This document shows, one piece after another, positions 8,242 through 17,266 of a stretch of DNA of 63,605 bases; the first letter of the stretch is position 1; each line of letters begins with the position of its first letter. Under the pieces are notes generated by a model. The model did no database searches. It was not told the origin of the DNA and saw only the letters and a program-made list of their open reading frames with translations. Source of the stretch: Ruminococcus sp. (lineage in GTDB: Bacteria; Bacillota; Clostridia; Oscillospirales; Ruminococcaceae). The translations under genes and the position numbers were made by a program. The stretch spans positions 1 through 63,605 of the forward strand of contig JAFWWU010000140.1 in NCBI GenBank assembly GCA_017523285.1, in the 5' to 3' direction.

Positions 8242-9105
8242 ATGAAATCAAAATACAAGGGAATATTCTTTATAATTCTTTCAGCGTTCTTTTTTGCACT
8301 TATGGCTTTATTTATCCGTATTGCAGGCGATATTCATTTTGTTCAGAAGGCTTTTTTCAGAAATCTAATTGCTTTTTTCTTTGCGCTTGCAATTATGATA
8401 AAAAACAAGGAAAAAATAACAATCCGCAGGAAATACCTCCCCGACCTTTTAATGCGTGCTGTGGCAGGAACTATCGGGATTTTCTGTAATTTCTTTGCAA
8501 TAGAACATCTTGTGCTTTCAGATGCTTCAATGCTCAATAAGATGTCGCCGTTTTTTGCAATTTTATTTTCGTATCTGATTTTAAAGGAAAAGCTTAATCT
8601 AAGACAAGGGTTAATCGTATTTTTGGCTTTTATCGGAAGTTTATTCATCGTAAGACCTACGACAGAGCTTTTTCACAATCCAGCCTCAATAATCGGACTT
8701 ATTGGTGGCATTGCAGCAGGTGCGGCTTATACATTTGTACGCAGACTCGGACAGAATGGCGAAAACAAATCAATGATAGTGCTTTTCTTTTCGGGATTTT
8801 CGTGTCTTGTTACAGTACCGTATCTGATATTTTCTTTTGAGCCTATGACAGCAAAACAGCTTGCGGCACTGATTGGTGCAGGGTTATCTGCGGCAGGCGG
8901 TCAGTTTTCGATTACTGCGGCATATTTCCACGCTCCCGCAAAGGAAATATCCGTATATGATTATTCTCAGCTTATTTTTTCTATGCTTTTAGGATTTGTA
9001 TTTTTCGGACATATTCCCGAGTTTATGAGCATTATCGGTTATGCGGTTATTATTGCCTCGGCTGTTATGATGTTCATATACAATACACGCAGAAAAGACG
9101 TGTAG
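8242..9105 (+). CDS. EamA/DMT-family membrane transporter
   Basis: 287-aa integral membrane protein with about ten hydrophobic helices in two homologous halves, as in EamA-type drug/metabolite transporters. Basic loops (IKNKEKITIRRK) separate the early helices. ATG 8242 is preferred over ATG 8233 because AGGAG (8228-8232) abuts 8233 directly but is 9 nt from 8242. It is a single gene diverging from the ABC exporter operon. The substrate cannot be inferred. Confidence 0.85.
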   Translation: MKSKYKGIFFIILSAFFFALMALFIRIAGDIHFVQKAFFRNLIAFFFALAIMIKNKEKITIRRKYLPDLLMRAVAGTIGIFCNFFAIEHLVLSDASMLNKMSPFFAILFSYLILKEKLNLRQGLIVFLAFIGSLFIVRPTTELFHNPASIIGLIGGIAAGAAYTFVRRLGQNGENKSMIVLFFSGFSCLVTVPYLIFSFEPMTAKQLAALIGAGLSAAGGQFSITAAYFHAPAKEISVYDYSQLIFSMLLGFVFFGHIPEFMSIIGYAVIIASAVMMFIYNTRRKDV

Positions 9106-9124
9106 TGGCGGATATTATCTGACC
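9104..9124. repeat. Degenerate copy of the dispersed palindrome
   Basis: GTGGCGGATATTATCTGACC resembles the GGGCGGATATTATCCGCCC core at 4348 with several mismatches in the right arm. It overlaps the end of the EamA gene. Confidence 0.45.
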
Positions 9125-9157
9125 ATGCAAAGCGACATCCAAAATTTATCAAAACCC

Positions 9158-9186
9158 TTGATAAATCTATGAAAATATAGTAAAAT
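9158..9186 (+). promoter_or_regulatory. Promoter of the radical SAM genes, with overlapping inverted repeat
   Basis: TTGATA (9158-9163) and TAAAAT (9181-9186), spacer 17 bp. An 8-bp inverted repeat, ATTTATCA (9144-9151)/TGATAAAT (9159-9166), covers the -35 and could be an operator. Confidence 0.6.
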
Positions 9187-9217
9187 ATAATCTGAACTAT
9201 AATTGCGGAGGATAATT

Positions 9218-11059
9218 ATGCTTAAAGATAAAATTGAAAAATATCTCCTTTCCGTTCAGAAACCGTCACGCTATATCGGCGGTGAATGTGGAAGTGTAAT
9301 AAAGGATAAATCAAAGGTTGATGTGAGATTTGCATTTTGTTTCCCTGATAGCTATGATATCGGTATGTCGCACCTCGGAATGAAAATTCTGTATTCTCTT
9401 ATAAATGAGAGAGAGAATTACTGGTGCGAGCGTGTTTTTGCTCCGTGGGAGGATTTTGAAGCTATAATGAGAGAAAACGACATCCCTCTCTATGCTCTTG
9501 AAAGCCTTGACCCTGTAAAAGAATTTGATTTTGTAGGCTTTACAATGCAGTATGAGCTTTCATACACAAATGTGCTTAATATGCTTGACCTTGCGGGAAT
9601 TCCTGTATGGGCAAAGGACAGAGGCGAAGAGCTTTCTCCGATAGTTGTTGCAGGCGGTCCGTGCGTTTGTAATCCTGAGCCTCTTGCTGATTTCTTTGAT
9701 ATAATCATTCTCGGCGAGGGCGAAGAGGTAAACCTTGAAATCATGGATCTGTATCATGAATTCAAGAGAAAAGGCGCAAAGAGAAGCGAATTTCTCAGAG
9801 CTGTTTCACAGATAAAGGGTGCGTATGTTCCTTCGCTTTACGATGTTGAGTATAACGCTGATAATACAGTAAAAGCTGTTGTGCCGAAGGGGAATGCTCC
9901 TGCTGTTGTGACAAAGCGTTATATCAAGGATATGGACAGCGTTTATTATCCGGAAAACTTTGTTGTTCCGTTTACTGATATCGTACATAACAGAGTATCT
10001 GTTGAAGTTCTCAGAGGATGTATAAGAGGCTGTCGCTTCTGTCAGGCAGGATTTATATATCGTCCTTTCAGAGAAAAATCAACATTAAACATATGTAAGC
10101 AGTCAAAGGTCTTATGTGAAAATACGGGCTATGACGAGCTTTCGCTCTGCTCGCTCAGTACAAGCGACCACTCAGACATAAACAATATGCTTTCAAACCT
10201 CATTGACTATACAGAGGGTGAGCATATCAATCTTGCACTTCCATCGCTCAGAATTGATAATTTCTCAGAGGAACTTCTTGAAAAAGTAAAAAAAGTCCGT
10301 AAAAGCGGACTTACCTTTGCTCCTGAGGCAGGAACACAAAGACTTCGTGACGTAATCAATAAGAATGTCACAGAAGAAGAAATAATGAACACCTGCCGTA
10401 TTGCGTTTGAGGGCGGATACAGCACAGTAAAGCTTTATTTTATGATGGGGCTTCCAACCGAAACAGACGAAGATATAGTAGGCATAGCAGAGCTTGCACA
10501 GAGAATTGTCGATATGTATTATACTATCGAAAATCGTCCTAAGGGCAGGGGAGTTCAGGTTTCAATAAGTACAGCTACTTTTGTTCCGAAGCCGTTTACT
10601 CCTTTCCAGTTTGAAGCACAGGATACAAAGGAAGAAATCGAACGCAAGCAGAAGCTTCTAATTGATTCGATAAAAACAAAGAAAATCAAGGTAAGCTGGC
10701 ATAATTCCGATGTAAGTCTGCTTGAGGCTGTACTTGCAAAGGGTGACAGACGACTTTCAGAGGTTATATTTGCGGCATGGAAAAAAGGCTGTAAGTTTGA
10801 CAGCTGGGGCGAGCATTTCAAGTTCGATAAATGGGTTGAAGCTTTTGAAGAATGCGGAATTTCTCCTGCATTCTATGCTCACAGATTCCGTGAATATGAT
10901 GAGATTCTACCATGGGATCATATAAATTATTATGTATCAAAGAATTTCCTTATCAATGAGGATAAAACAGCAAGAATGGCAAAGACAACTCCGAATTGCC
11001 GTCAGAAATGCTCGGCTTGCGGTGTAGTTAAGGAAACGGGGGTGAGATGCTTTGATTAA
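9218..11059 (+). CDS. B12-binding-like radical SAM protein (TIGR03960-type)
   Basis: 613-aa radical SAM enzyme. The N-terminal 230 residues resemble a cobalamin-binding-like domain; the core carries the CxxxCxxC iron-sulfur motif as Cys268, Cys272 and Cys275 (GCIRGCRFCQAG); a cysteine cluster (CRQKCSACG) lies near the C-terminus. ATG 9218 is chosen because GGAGG (9207-9211) is 6 nt upstream; a TTG at 9203 lies before that site. It overlaps the next gene by 8 nt, and the pair is widely conserved in Clostridia beside ribosome-related genes. The reaction is not established. Confidence 0.88.
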   Translation: MLKDKIEKYLLSVQKPSRYIGGECGSVIKDKSKVDVRFAFCFPDSYDIGMSHLGMKILYSLINERENYWCERVFAPWEDFEAIMRENDIPLYALESLDPVKEFDFVGFTMQYELSYTNVLNMLDLAGIPVWAKDRGEELSPIVVAGGPCVCNPEPLADFFDIIILGEGEEVNLEIMDLYHEFKRKGAKRSEFLRAVSQIKGAYVPSLYDVEYNADNTVKAVVPKGNAPAVVTKRYIKDMDSVYYPENFVVPFTDIVHNRVSVEVLRGCIRGCRFCQAGFIYRPFREKSTLNICKQSKVLCENTGYDELSLCSLSTSDHSDINNMLSNLIDYTEGEHINLALPSLRIDNFSEELLEKVKKVRKSGLTFAPEAGTQRLRDVINKNVTEEEIMNTCRIAFEGGYSTVKLYFMMGLPTETDEDIVGIAELAQRIVDMYYTIENRPKGRGVQVSISTATFVPKPFTPFQFEAQDTKEEIERKQKLLIDSIKTKKIKVSWHNSDVSLLEAVLAKGDRRLSEVIFAAWKKGCKFDSWGEHFKFDKWVEAFEECGISPAFYAHRFREYDEILPWDHINYYVSKNFLINEDKTARMAKTTPNCRQKCSACGVVKETGVRCFD

Positions 11060-11705
11060 GGTAAGAACAGTATTCAGAAAAACAGGCAGAGCAAAATATA
11101 TATCGCATCTTGATCTTAACCGCTTTATGCTCAGAGCATTCCGCCGCACAGGACTTCCTATATGGTATACAGAGGGCTATAATCCGCATCCTTATATAGC
11201 GTTTGCGCTTGCTCTTTCACTCGGATATGAGAGTGACTGTGAGATTATGGATTTCAATCTTAATTCAGAGGTTGATTTTGATGAAATAGTTTCAAAGCTC
11301 AATGCAGTTATGCCTGAGGGAATTGAATTTATTTCCGCTTTTGCTCCTGTAAACAAGATTACTGCAATTGCACGTTCGGAATTTTCAGTAAAGATGTTCT
11401 GTGATGATACTCAGAAGCTTATGAAGGATTTTTCCGATTTTCTTCAGAGAGATTCAATTATTGTTGAAAAGAAAACAAAAAAGGGCATGAGCGAAATCGA
11501 CCTTAAACCTTCTGTTGAGACATCAGAGCTTGTGTGTGATGATAGCTGTGTGAGCTTTAATGTAATTCTTCCCGCGGGTACACAGACAAACTATAATCCA
11601 TCACTTCTTATAGACGCATTTAAAAATGTTATAAATTATCCGATAGATATGGTTAAAATTTGCCGAAATAGCATAATTTCCGATAATGGAGAAAAATTTT
11701 TATAA
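11052..11705 (+). CDS. Radical SAM-linked protein (DUF2344/TIGR03936-type)
   Basis: 217 aa, starting at a TTG inside the end of the radical SAM gene after a GGGGGTGAG ribosome site. The opening (FRKTGRAKYISHLDLNRFMLRAFRR) is typical of DUF2344 proteins, which occur only beside or fused to the radical SAM partner. It is probably a substrate- or RNA-handling partner; function is unknown. Confidence 0.88.
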   Translation: MIKVRTVFRKTGRAKYISHLDLNRFMLRAFRRTGLPIWYTEGYNPHPYIAFALALSLGYESDCEIMDFNLNSEVDFDEIVSKLNAVMPEGIEFISAFAPVNKITAIARSEFSVKMFCDDTQKLMKDFSDFLQRDSIIVEKKTKKGMSEIDLKPSVETSELVCDDSCVSFNVILPAGTQTNYNPSLLIDAFKNVINYPIDMVKICRNSIISDNGEKFL

Positions 11706-11711
11706 AAACGC

Positions 11712-11740
11712 TTGCATTTTTTTACGGAATATGGTATGAT
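11712..11740 (+). promoter_or_regulatory. rplS promoter
   Basis: TTGCAT (11712-11717) and TATGAT (11735-11740), spacer 17 bp, directly after the DUF2344 stop. The predicted start is near 11747, giving a 180-nt leader. Confidence 0.7.
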
Positions 11741-11746
11741 TAAAGA

Positions 11747-11913
11747 GCATTTGAAGTCCGTCTGCATGGTGCAGATGAGCGTTAATGCCGAAAGACATTA
11801 AATCGGATAGTCCGCTGCCTTGACGCTGGCAGAGTATGATTTCTGCAGCTTTTTCATCTTCCGTTAGCTGAAACGGTGTATGATGAATAAAGGTATGAAT
11901 ATTCGGAAATTTT
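11747..11913 (+). promoter_or_regulatory. Structured rplS leader, candidate L19 autoregulatory element
   Basis: The leader has several hairpins: TCTGC/GCAGA (about 11760-11777), TTAATG/CATTAA (about 11783-11802), CTGCC/GGCAG (about 11816-11833), and a long one with TTCATC (11853-11858)/GATGAA (11882-11887) enclosing CCGTT/AACGG. L19 leaders are known from Firmicutes. Assignment to that family is by position and structure only. Confidence 0.5.
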
Positions 11914-11927
11914 AGGAGGAAGAAAAA

Positions 11928-12272
11928 ATGGATGCACTTAAAATGATCAGCGATTCAAGCCTGAAAGCTGAAGCACCACAGTTCAACATCGGTGACACAG
12001 TAAAGGTTCACGTAAAGATTCAGGAAGGCGATAAGAGCCGTATCCAGATCTTTGAAGGTACTGTAATTGCTAAGAAGCACGGTGGTATCAGCGAAACATT
12101 CACAGTTAGACGTGTTGCTCACGGCTGTGGTATTGAGAGAGTATTCCCTCTCCACTCACCTGTTGTAGACAAGGTTGAGGTTGTAAGAAGCGGTAAGGTT
12201 CGCAGAGCTAAGCTTTATTATCTCCGTGATAGAGTTGGTAAGGCTGCTAAGGTTAAGGAACAGATTCGCTAA
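11928..12272 (+). CDS. rplS: Ribosomal protein bL19
   Basis: 114 aa, matching the usual bL19 length, with the conserved [13 protein letters not shown] opening, the [16 protein letters not shown] block and the basic [13 protein letters not shown] tail. bL19 lies at the 30S/50S interface. A strong AGGAGGA (11914-11920) precedes the ATG. The order rplS, lepB, rbgA, rnhB, yraN is common in Clostridia. Confidence 0.98.
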   Translation: MDALKMISDSSLKAEAPQFNIGDTVKVHVKIQEGDKSRIQIFEGTVIAKKHGGISETFTVRRVAHGCGIERVFPLHSPVVDKVEVVRSGKVRRAKLYYLRDRVGKAAKVKEQIR

Positions 12273-12293
12273 TTTTTCTTCAGGTGGATTGTT

Positions 12294-12360
12294 GCGTTTC
12301 GGACAGTTTTCTGTCCGACGCATTCTCCTGCTTTTTCAAGGGACTTTTTGTCCCTTTTTT
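12294..12360 (+). terminator. Two hairpins after rplS, the second a rho-independent terminator
   Basis: First hairpin: CGGACAG (12300-12306)/CTGTCCG (12311-12317), extended by GCG/CGC. Second: AAGGGAC (12338-12344)/GTCCCTT (12350-12356) running into six T's. Termination here may be partial, setting rplS above the downstream genes. A further stem, GCCGT (12376-12380)/ACGGC (12392-12396), follows. Confidence 0.75.
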
Positions 12361-12439
12361 GCTATTTTTTGGTTTGCCGTCGCCGGAATGTACGGCAGCT
12401 TTTACCGATTTTGCGGTAACTGCTTGAAATGGTGATTGT

Positions 12440-13120
12440 ATGGAAAACAATAACATTATAGAAAACGAAAACGTTACAGAAAACAATACAGCTGCAAAAC
12501 AGCCAAAGAAAAAATCAAAATTTGTGAATGACCTTTTGGATATAATGGAATCTACTCTCATTACTGTTTTTATGGTTATTCTTATTATGACTTATTTCTT
12601 GCATCCCGTTCAGATTGTCGGCAATTCTATGAAGAATACTCTTCAGCCTGATGATCAGGTATTTATGTCAACAGTATTCTTTGATCTTTCTTACGGTGAT
12701 ATTGTTGTTATAGATAATGACTGTGCTTACCTTATGAGCGACAGCAAGAATGTTGTAAAGGGTTCAAGCGGCGGTTATGAAAGATGTCTTATCAAGAGAG
12801 TTATTGCTGAGGGCGGCGATGTTATCGACCTTAATACAGAAACAGGTGCTGTTACTGTAAACGGCAACGTGCTTGAGGAAAAATTCCTCGGTAATACTCT
12901 TACTAATACTGATTACGGCGCATTCAGATATCCACTTACAGTTCCTGATGGATATTATTTTGTAATGGGTGATAACCGTAATAACTCAGTAGACAGCCGT
13001 CATCCTAATGTAGGTTTTATCAAGAAAAATCAGATTTACGGCAAGGTTGTTATGAAGTATGCCGAGTATGACGCTGAAACTGATACAAAGAAATTCAGCT
13101 TTAAAAATCTGATTTATTAG
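12440..13120 (+). CDS. lepB: Signal peptidase I
   Basis: 226-aa type I signal peptidase that cleaves Sec signal peptides outside the membrane. A charged cytoplasmic N-terminus (KQPKKKSKF) is followed by one membrane anchor (about 38-56), the catalytic serine in GNSM (Ser63), the general-base lysine in IKRVI (Lys119) and the conserved MGDNRNNSVDSR box. It is followed 15 nt later by a second signal peptidase gene. Confidence 0.92.
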   Translation: MENNNIIENENVTENNTAAKQPKKKSKFVNDLLDIMESTLITVFMVILIMTYFLHPVQIVGNSMKNTLQPDDQVFMSTVFFDLSYGDIVVIDNDCAYLMSDSKNVVKGSSGGYERCLIKRVIAEGGDVIDLNTETGAVTVNGNVLEEKFLGNTLTNTDYGAFRYPLTVPDGYYFVMGDNRNNSVDSRHPNVGFIKKNQIYGKVVMKYAEYDAETDTKKFSFKNLIY

Positions 13121-13135
13121 TCGGAGGGTTTTCCG

Positions 13136-13753
13136 ATGATTGAAAATAATGCGAAGCCGCAGAAAAAGCTCACTAAAAAAGCTGTTTTGAACAGTATTCT
13201 CGATATACTTGAAACTGTATTTATCTCTGCATTCGTTATTACCATGTTTTTCACTTTTGTGCTGAGAATGGCTATTGTCAAGGGTGAATCTATGGTGCCG
13301 ACTCTTTATCCCGATGAGAGAATTCTCGTTTTTTCATGGGATACAGATTACAAGTTCGGCGATATTATCGTTATAGATTGTCAGGAATCTGTTGTTTTCA
13401 GTGACGACGGTCAGCTTGAATACAGAGATGGACTCGGCAAGCAGATTATCAAGCGAGTTATTGCTGCCGAAGGACAGGTTCTCGATATAGATTTTGAAAA
13501 GGGCTTTGTCTATGTTGACGGCAAGCTGCTTAATGAGCCGTATATTACAGGGCTTACTCATGTTGACGAGGGTGCTTTTACGGGTAAATATCCGTTCAGA
13601 ATTCCTGAAGGCTATGTATTTGTACTCGGCGACAACAGAGGAATTTCAAGAGATAGCCGAGATATTGCAATTGGTCTTGTTTCGGAAGAAAGTATCGTAG
13701 GCAAGGCTGTTATGAGAATTTCACCGATGAATAAATTCGGTTTTATCGAATAA
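13136..13753 (+). CDS. Signal peptidase I, second tandem copy
   Basis: 205 aa with one N-terminal anchor, catalytic Ser52 (GESMVPTLYP), Lys106 (IKRVIAAEG) and the LGDNRGISRDSRD box. It lacks the longer charged N-terminus and the inserted loop of the preceding copy, so the two may differ in substrate preference. GGAGG precedes the ATG. It belongs to the rplS-to-yraN gene string. Confidence 0.92.
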   Translation: MIENNAKPQKKLTKKAVLNSILDILETVFISAFVITMFFTFVLRMAIVKGESMVPTLYPDERILVFSWDTDYKFGDIIVIDCQESVVFSDDGQLEYRDGLGKQIIKRVIAAEGQVLDIDFEKGFVYVDGKLLNEPYITGLTHVDEGAFTGKYPFRIPEGYVFVLGDNRGISRDSRDIAIGLVSEESIVGKAVMRISPMNKFGFIE

Positions 13754-13764
13754 GGAGGATGTTC

Positions 13765-14655
13765 GTGGATAATACGCAGATGAAGGATATACAGTGGTTT
13801 CCTGGGCATATGGCTAAGACACGACGTCTTATCCAGTCTAATCTGTCGCTTGTAGACGGCGTTGTGGAAATACTTGACGCCCGTACTCCTTTAAGCAGCA
13901 GAAATCCAGAAATGGACAGACTGACCGCAGGAAAGCCGAAGATGATTCTTCTTAATAAATGTGATATGGCAGACGATAAAATAACAACGCTGTGGATTGA
14001 TTATTTCAGAACGCTCGGCATTACTGCTATTGCTGTTGACTGCAAAAACGGAAAGGGAGTAAAGAATTTTCTGCCCGTACTTAAGTCAAAAGTGCTTAAA
14101 GAGCTTCTTGAAAAGAGAAATGCACAGGGAATGGTCGGACGTCCCATAAGACTTATGATTGTTGGTATTCCGAATGTAGGAAAATCCTCATTTATCAATA
14201 AAATGGCGCAGTCAAAGCGTGCAAAGGTTGAGGACAGACCCGGTGTTACACGCACAAAGCAGTGGGTGAAAATCGGCGACGGAGCAGAAATGCTTGATAT
14301 GCCTGGTGTACTCTGGCCTAAGTTTGACGATCAGACTATTGCCTGCAAGCTTGCTTTTACAGGCGCAATAAAGGACGATATCCTTGATATTGAATCGCTT
14401 GCTATGACGCTCCTTGCCAATCTTGCGGAAAACTATCCCGAAGTTCTTGTTTCAAGATATAAGATAGAAATTTCTGCTGAAGATACAGGATATGAGCTTC
14501 TTGATAAAATCGGCAGAAAAAGAGGTATGCTTATCTCAGGCGGTGAGGTAAACTATGAAAGAGCCGCTATTACTGTACTTGATGAATATAGGTCTGGCAA
14601 GCTCGGACGTATTACTCTTGAAAAACCATCTGATTTCACAGGCGGTGAAAACTGA
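13765..14655 (+). CDS. rbgA: Ribosome biogenesis GTPase RbgA/YlqF
   Basis: 296-aa circularly permuted GTPase that helps late assembly of the 50S subunit. The motifs occur in permuted order: G4 NKCD at 64, G1 GIPNVGKSS at 134, G3 DMPG at 178. The N-terminal IQWFPGHMAKT is the family hallmark. GTG 13765 is preferred over ATG 13759 because AAGGAGG (13752-13758) touches the ATG but lies 6 nt from the GTG. It overlaps rnhB by an ATGA-type junction. Confidence 0.95.
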   Translation: MDNTQMKDIQWFPGHMAKTRRLIQSNLSLVDGVVEILDARTPLSSRNPEMDRLTAGKPKMILLNKCDMADDKITTLWIDYFRTLGITAIAVDCKNGKGVKNFLPVLKSKVLKELLEKRNAQGMVGRPIRLMIVGIPNVGKSSFINKMAQSKRAKVEDRPGVTRTKQWVKIGDGAEMLDMPGVLWPKFDDQTIACKLAFTGAIKDDILDIESLAMTLLANLAENYPEVLVSRYKIEISAEDTGYELLDKIGRKRGMLISGGEVNYERAAITVLDEYRSGKLGRITLEKPSDFTGGEN

Positions 14656-15269
14656 TGGAAAACTGCGGACTTTACGAATATGATGAAGCTGTAAGAAACG
14701 ATTACAGCATTTTATGCGGCGTTGATGAGGCAGGGCGAGGACCTCTTGCTGGAGATGTCTATGCTGCGGCTGTTATTTTGAAAAAAGATGCTGTTATTGA
14801 GGGGGTCAACGACAGCAAAAAGCTCTCTGAAAAGAAAAGAGAAAAGCTTTTTGATGAAATAATTGAAAAATCCGAAGCATACTGCATTGCTACTGCTTCA
14901 GTTGAAGAGATAGACTCAATCAATATATTGCAGGCTACAATGCTTGCTATGACAAGAGCTGTCAAGGGGCTTGGAATTACTCCCGATATTGCTCTTATAG
15001 ACGGAAATAAAGCTCCCGAAATTGACGGAGTAAAAACTCAGGCTGTCATAAAGGGTGACGCAACCTCGGCTTCAATTGCCGCCGCTTCAATTCTTGCAAA
15101 GGTGGCAAGGGACAGATACATGAAAGAGATTGCGGAAAAATATCCGCAGTATGCCTTTGAAAAGCATAAGGGCTATGGTACAAAGCTTCATAATGAGCTT
15201 ATACTTGAGCATGGACCGTCAGAGGTGCACAGAAAGACTTTTCTGAGGAAGCTTCTCAATGGAAAATAG
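14655..15269 (+). CDS. rnhB: Ribonuclease HII
   Basis: 204 aa; removes RNA from RNA-DNA hybrids and starts ribonucleotide excision. The family opening CGVDEAGRGPLAGDVYAAAV carries the catalytic DE pair, and IDGNKAPEI and the KGDATSASIAAASI block are conserved. Its ATG overlaps the rbgA stop, and yraN starts inside its 3' end, so the three are coupled. Confidence 0.96.
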   Translation: MENCGLYEYDEAVRNDYSILCGVDEAGRGPLAGDVYAAAVILKKDAVIEGVNDSKKLSEKKREKLFDEIIEKSEAYCIATASVEEIDSINILQATMLAMTRAVKGLGITPDIALIDGNKAPEIDGVKTQAVIKGDATSASIAAASILAKVARDRYMKEIAEKYPQYAFEKHKGYGTKLHNELILEHGPSEVHRKTFLRKLLNGK

Positions 15270-15636
15270 TCAGATTGGAAAAATCGGCGAAGAATTTGTA
15301 TGCCGTTATCTTGAAAAAAACGGATATACTATTATAAAAAGGAATTACCGTATAAAAGGCGGAGAGATTGATATAATCGCCTCCGATGGTGTTTATCTTG
15401 CATTTGTCGAGGTAAAGACACGCAAGCCTGACGGACTTACAAACGGCTTTGATGCTGTTACAAAGCGTAAGCAGCGCTTGATTGTCAGGGCGGCTTGTGA
15501 CTACTGCGTTAAGAATAAATCGGATTTACAGCCGAGATTTGACGTAGCAAGAGTAATTTTCGATGGCGTTAAATACTATAAGATAGATTACGTCAGGAAT
15601 GCTTTTGATACAACGGGAATGCCTTTTATCTTCTGA
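15259..15636 (+). CDS. yraN: YraN/UPF0102 family nuclease-fold protein
   Basis: 125 aa with the UPF0102 pattern: GEEFVCRYLEKNGYTI, then RNYRIKGGEIDIIASD and FVEVKTRK, matching the D/ExK core of Holliday-resolvase-like nucleases. It starts 11 nt before the end of rnhB, its usual neighbour. The cellular substrate is not established. Confidence 0.93.
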   Translation: MENSQIGKIGEEFVCRYLEKNGYTIIKRNYRIKGGEIDIIASDGVYLAFVEVKTRKPDGLTNGFDAVTKRKQRLIVRAACDYCVKNKSDLQPRFDVARVIFDGVKYYKIDYVRNAFDTTGMPFIF

Positions 15637-15767
15637 ATTTGCTTTTTTATCGTTTTTACGATATTTATAGATTAGGCAGACTGTATCTGCCTATTATCGC
15701 CTCATATCCGAAAAGCCGCATTCGGACTGAACAAGGTGTATTGCAGGCGGCAGAATGGAGAATTTTT

Positions 15768-17260
15768 ATGTTTTATAAAAGCACAAGAAACAGTAATATC
15801 AAGGTTTCATCTGCTGAGGCTATTACTCAGGGAATTTCTGTTGAGGGTGGACTTTTCGTTCCTGAAAGCATACCTTCAATTTCTCTTGATGAAATAACTT
15901 CACTTGCTGATAAGAGCTATGCTGACAGAGCGGCTTTTGTTTTCAGCAAATTCCTCACAGATTTCACAGACGTTGAAATTCATTACTGTACAGATAATGC
16001 GTATAATACAAAGAATTTTGAGTCTGAGAGCATTACTGAGATTTCACATCTTTTTGACGGTACATATATGCTTGAACTCTGGCACGGTCCGACTTGTGCT
16101 TTTAAGGATATGGCTCTTCAGATTCTTCCTTACTTCCTTACAACATCAGCAAAGAAAATCAATCTCGATAAGAAGATTGTAATCCTCGTTGCAACATCAG
16201 GCGATACAGGAAAGGCTGCTCTTGAAGGCTTCAAGGACGTTGAGGGTACTCAGATTATGGTATTCTATCCTGAGCAGGGTGTAAGCCCTATGCAGAAACG
16301 TCAGATGAATACTCAGGAGGGCGGCAATGTAGGAGTATGTGCTATCAAGGGTAACTTTGACGACTGTCAGAACGGCGTAAAGATGATTTTCACAAATGAT
16401 GAAATCAAGCAGAAGCTTGACGACAATGGTCTTATGTTCTCAAGTGCAAACTCAATCAACTGGGGACGTCTTGTTCCACAGATTGTTTACTACGTTTCAG
16501 CTTATGCTGAGCTTGTAAAGAATCAGGAAGTTGCAGCAGGTGAAAAGATTAATATCGTTGTTCCGACAGGTAACTTCGGAAACATTCTCGCAGCTTACTA
16601 TGCTAAGCAGATGGGTGTTCCTGTAAATAAGCTCATTTGTGCTTCAAACATAAACAACGTTCTCACAGACTTCATCAATACAGGTGTATACGACAGAAAC
16701 AGAAGCTTCTACGCTACATCATCACCATCTATGGATATTCTTATTTCAAGCAATCTTGAAAGACTCCTTTATATCCTTACAGGCTGTGATGACGCTAAGA
16801 TAAGAGAATGGTTCGGCGCTCTTGCTGAAACAGGCAGATACGAAGTAACTGACGATATCAAGGCACTTCTTAAGGAAGATTTCTGTGCAGGCTTCTGTGA
16901 TGATGACGCTACAAAGACAACTATCAAGAAGATTTTTGACGAGTATTCATATACATGTGATACACATACAGCTGTTGCTGTCAAGGTATACAATGATTAT
17001 GTTGCCGAAACAGGTGATAAGACAAAAACAATTATCGCTTAACAGCAAGCCCATACAAGTTCAGTGCAAGCGTTCTTGAAGCTATCGAGGGCGAAAAATC
17101 AACTATTGACGAATATGATATGGTTGATAAGCTTTGCGAATATTCAGGCTATCCAATCCCTGAATCACTTGCAGGACTTAAAAATAAAGAGGCTCGCTTC
17201 AAGGTTTCTATTGAAAAGAACGATATGAAAACATTTGTTGCTGAAAGCCTCGGACTTTAA
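15768..17260 (+). pseudogene. thrC: Threonine synthase, interrupted by a one-base deletion
   Basis: PLP-dependent last step of threonine synthesis. The first part (15768-17042) has the PLP lysine in CAFKDMA (Lys113) and stops after DKTKTIIA. The rest of the family C-terminus (SPYKFSASVLEAIEGE to VAESLGL) continues in another frame to the stop at 17258-17260. Restoring one base at 17040-17041, so that TAACA becomes TCAACA, rebuilds a 497-aa protein of normal length with the expected IIASTAS junction. ATG 15768 follows GGAG at 15757-15760. It could be a real mutation or a sequence error; 73 codons of conserved sequence remain after the break. Confidence 0.85.
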
Positions 17261-17266
17261 TCTGTA

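Noticed and set aside
11747..11927. T-box or metabolite riboswitch before rplS
   Set aside because: No T-box sequence or known aptamer core is seen, and a ribosomal protein leader is the better fit.
15768..17260. Programmed ribosomal frameshift in thrC
   Set aside because: No slippery heptamer lies at the junction, and thrC is not known to be frameshifted. A lost base explains the pattern more simply.
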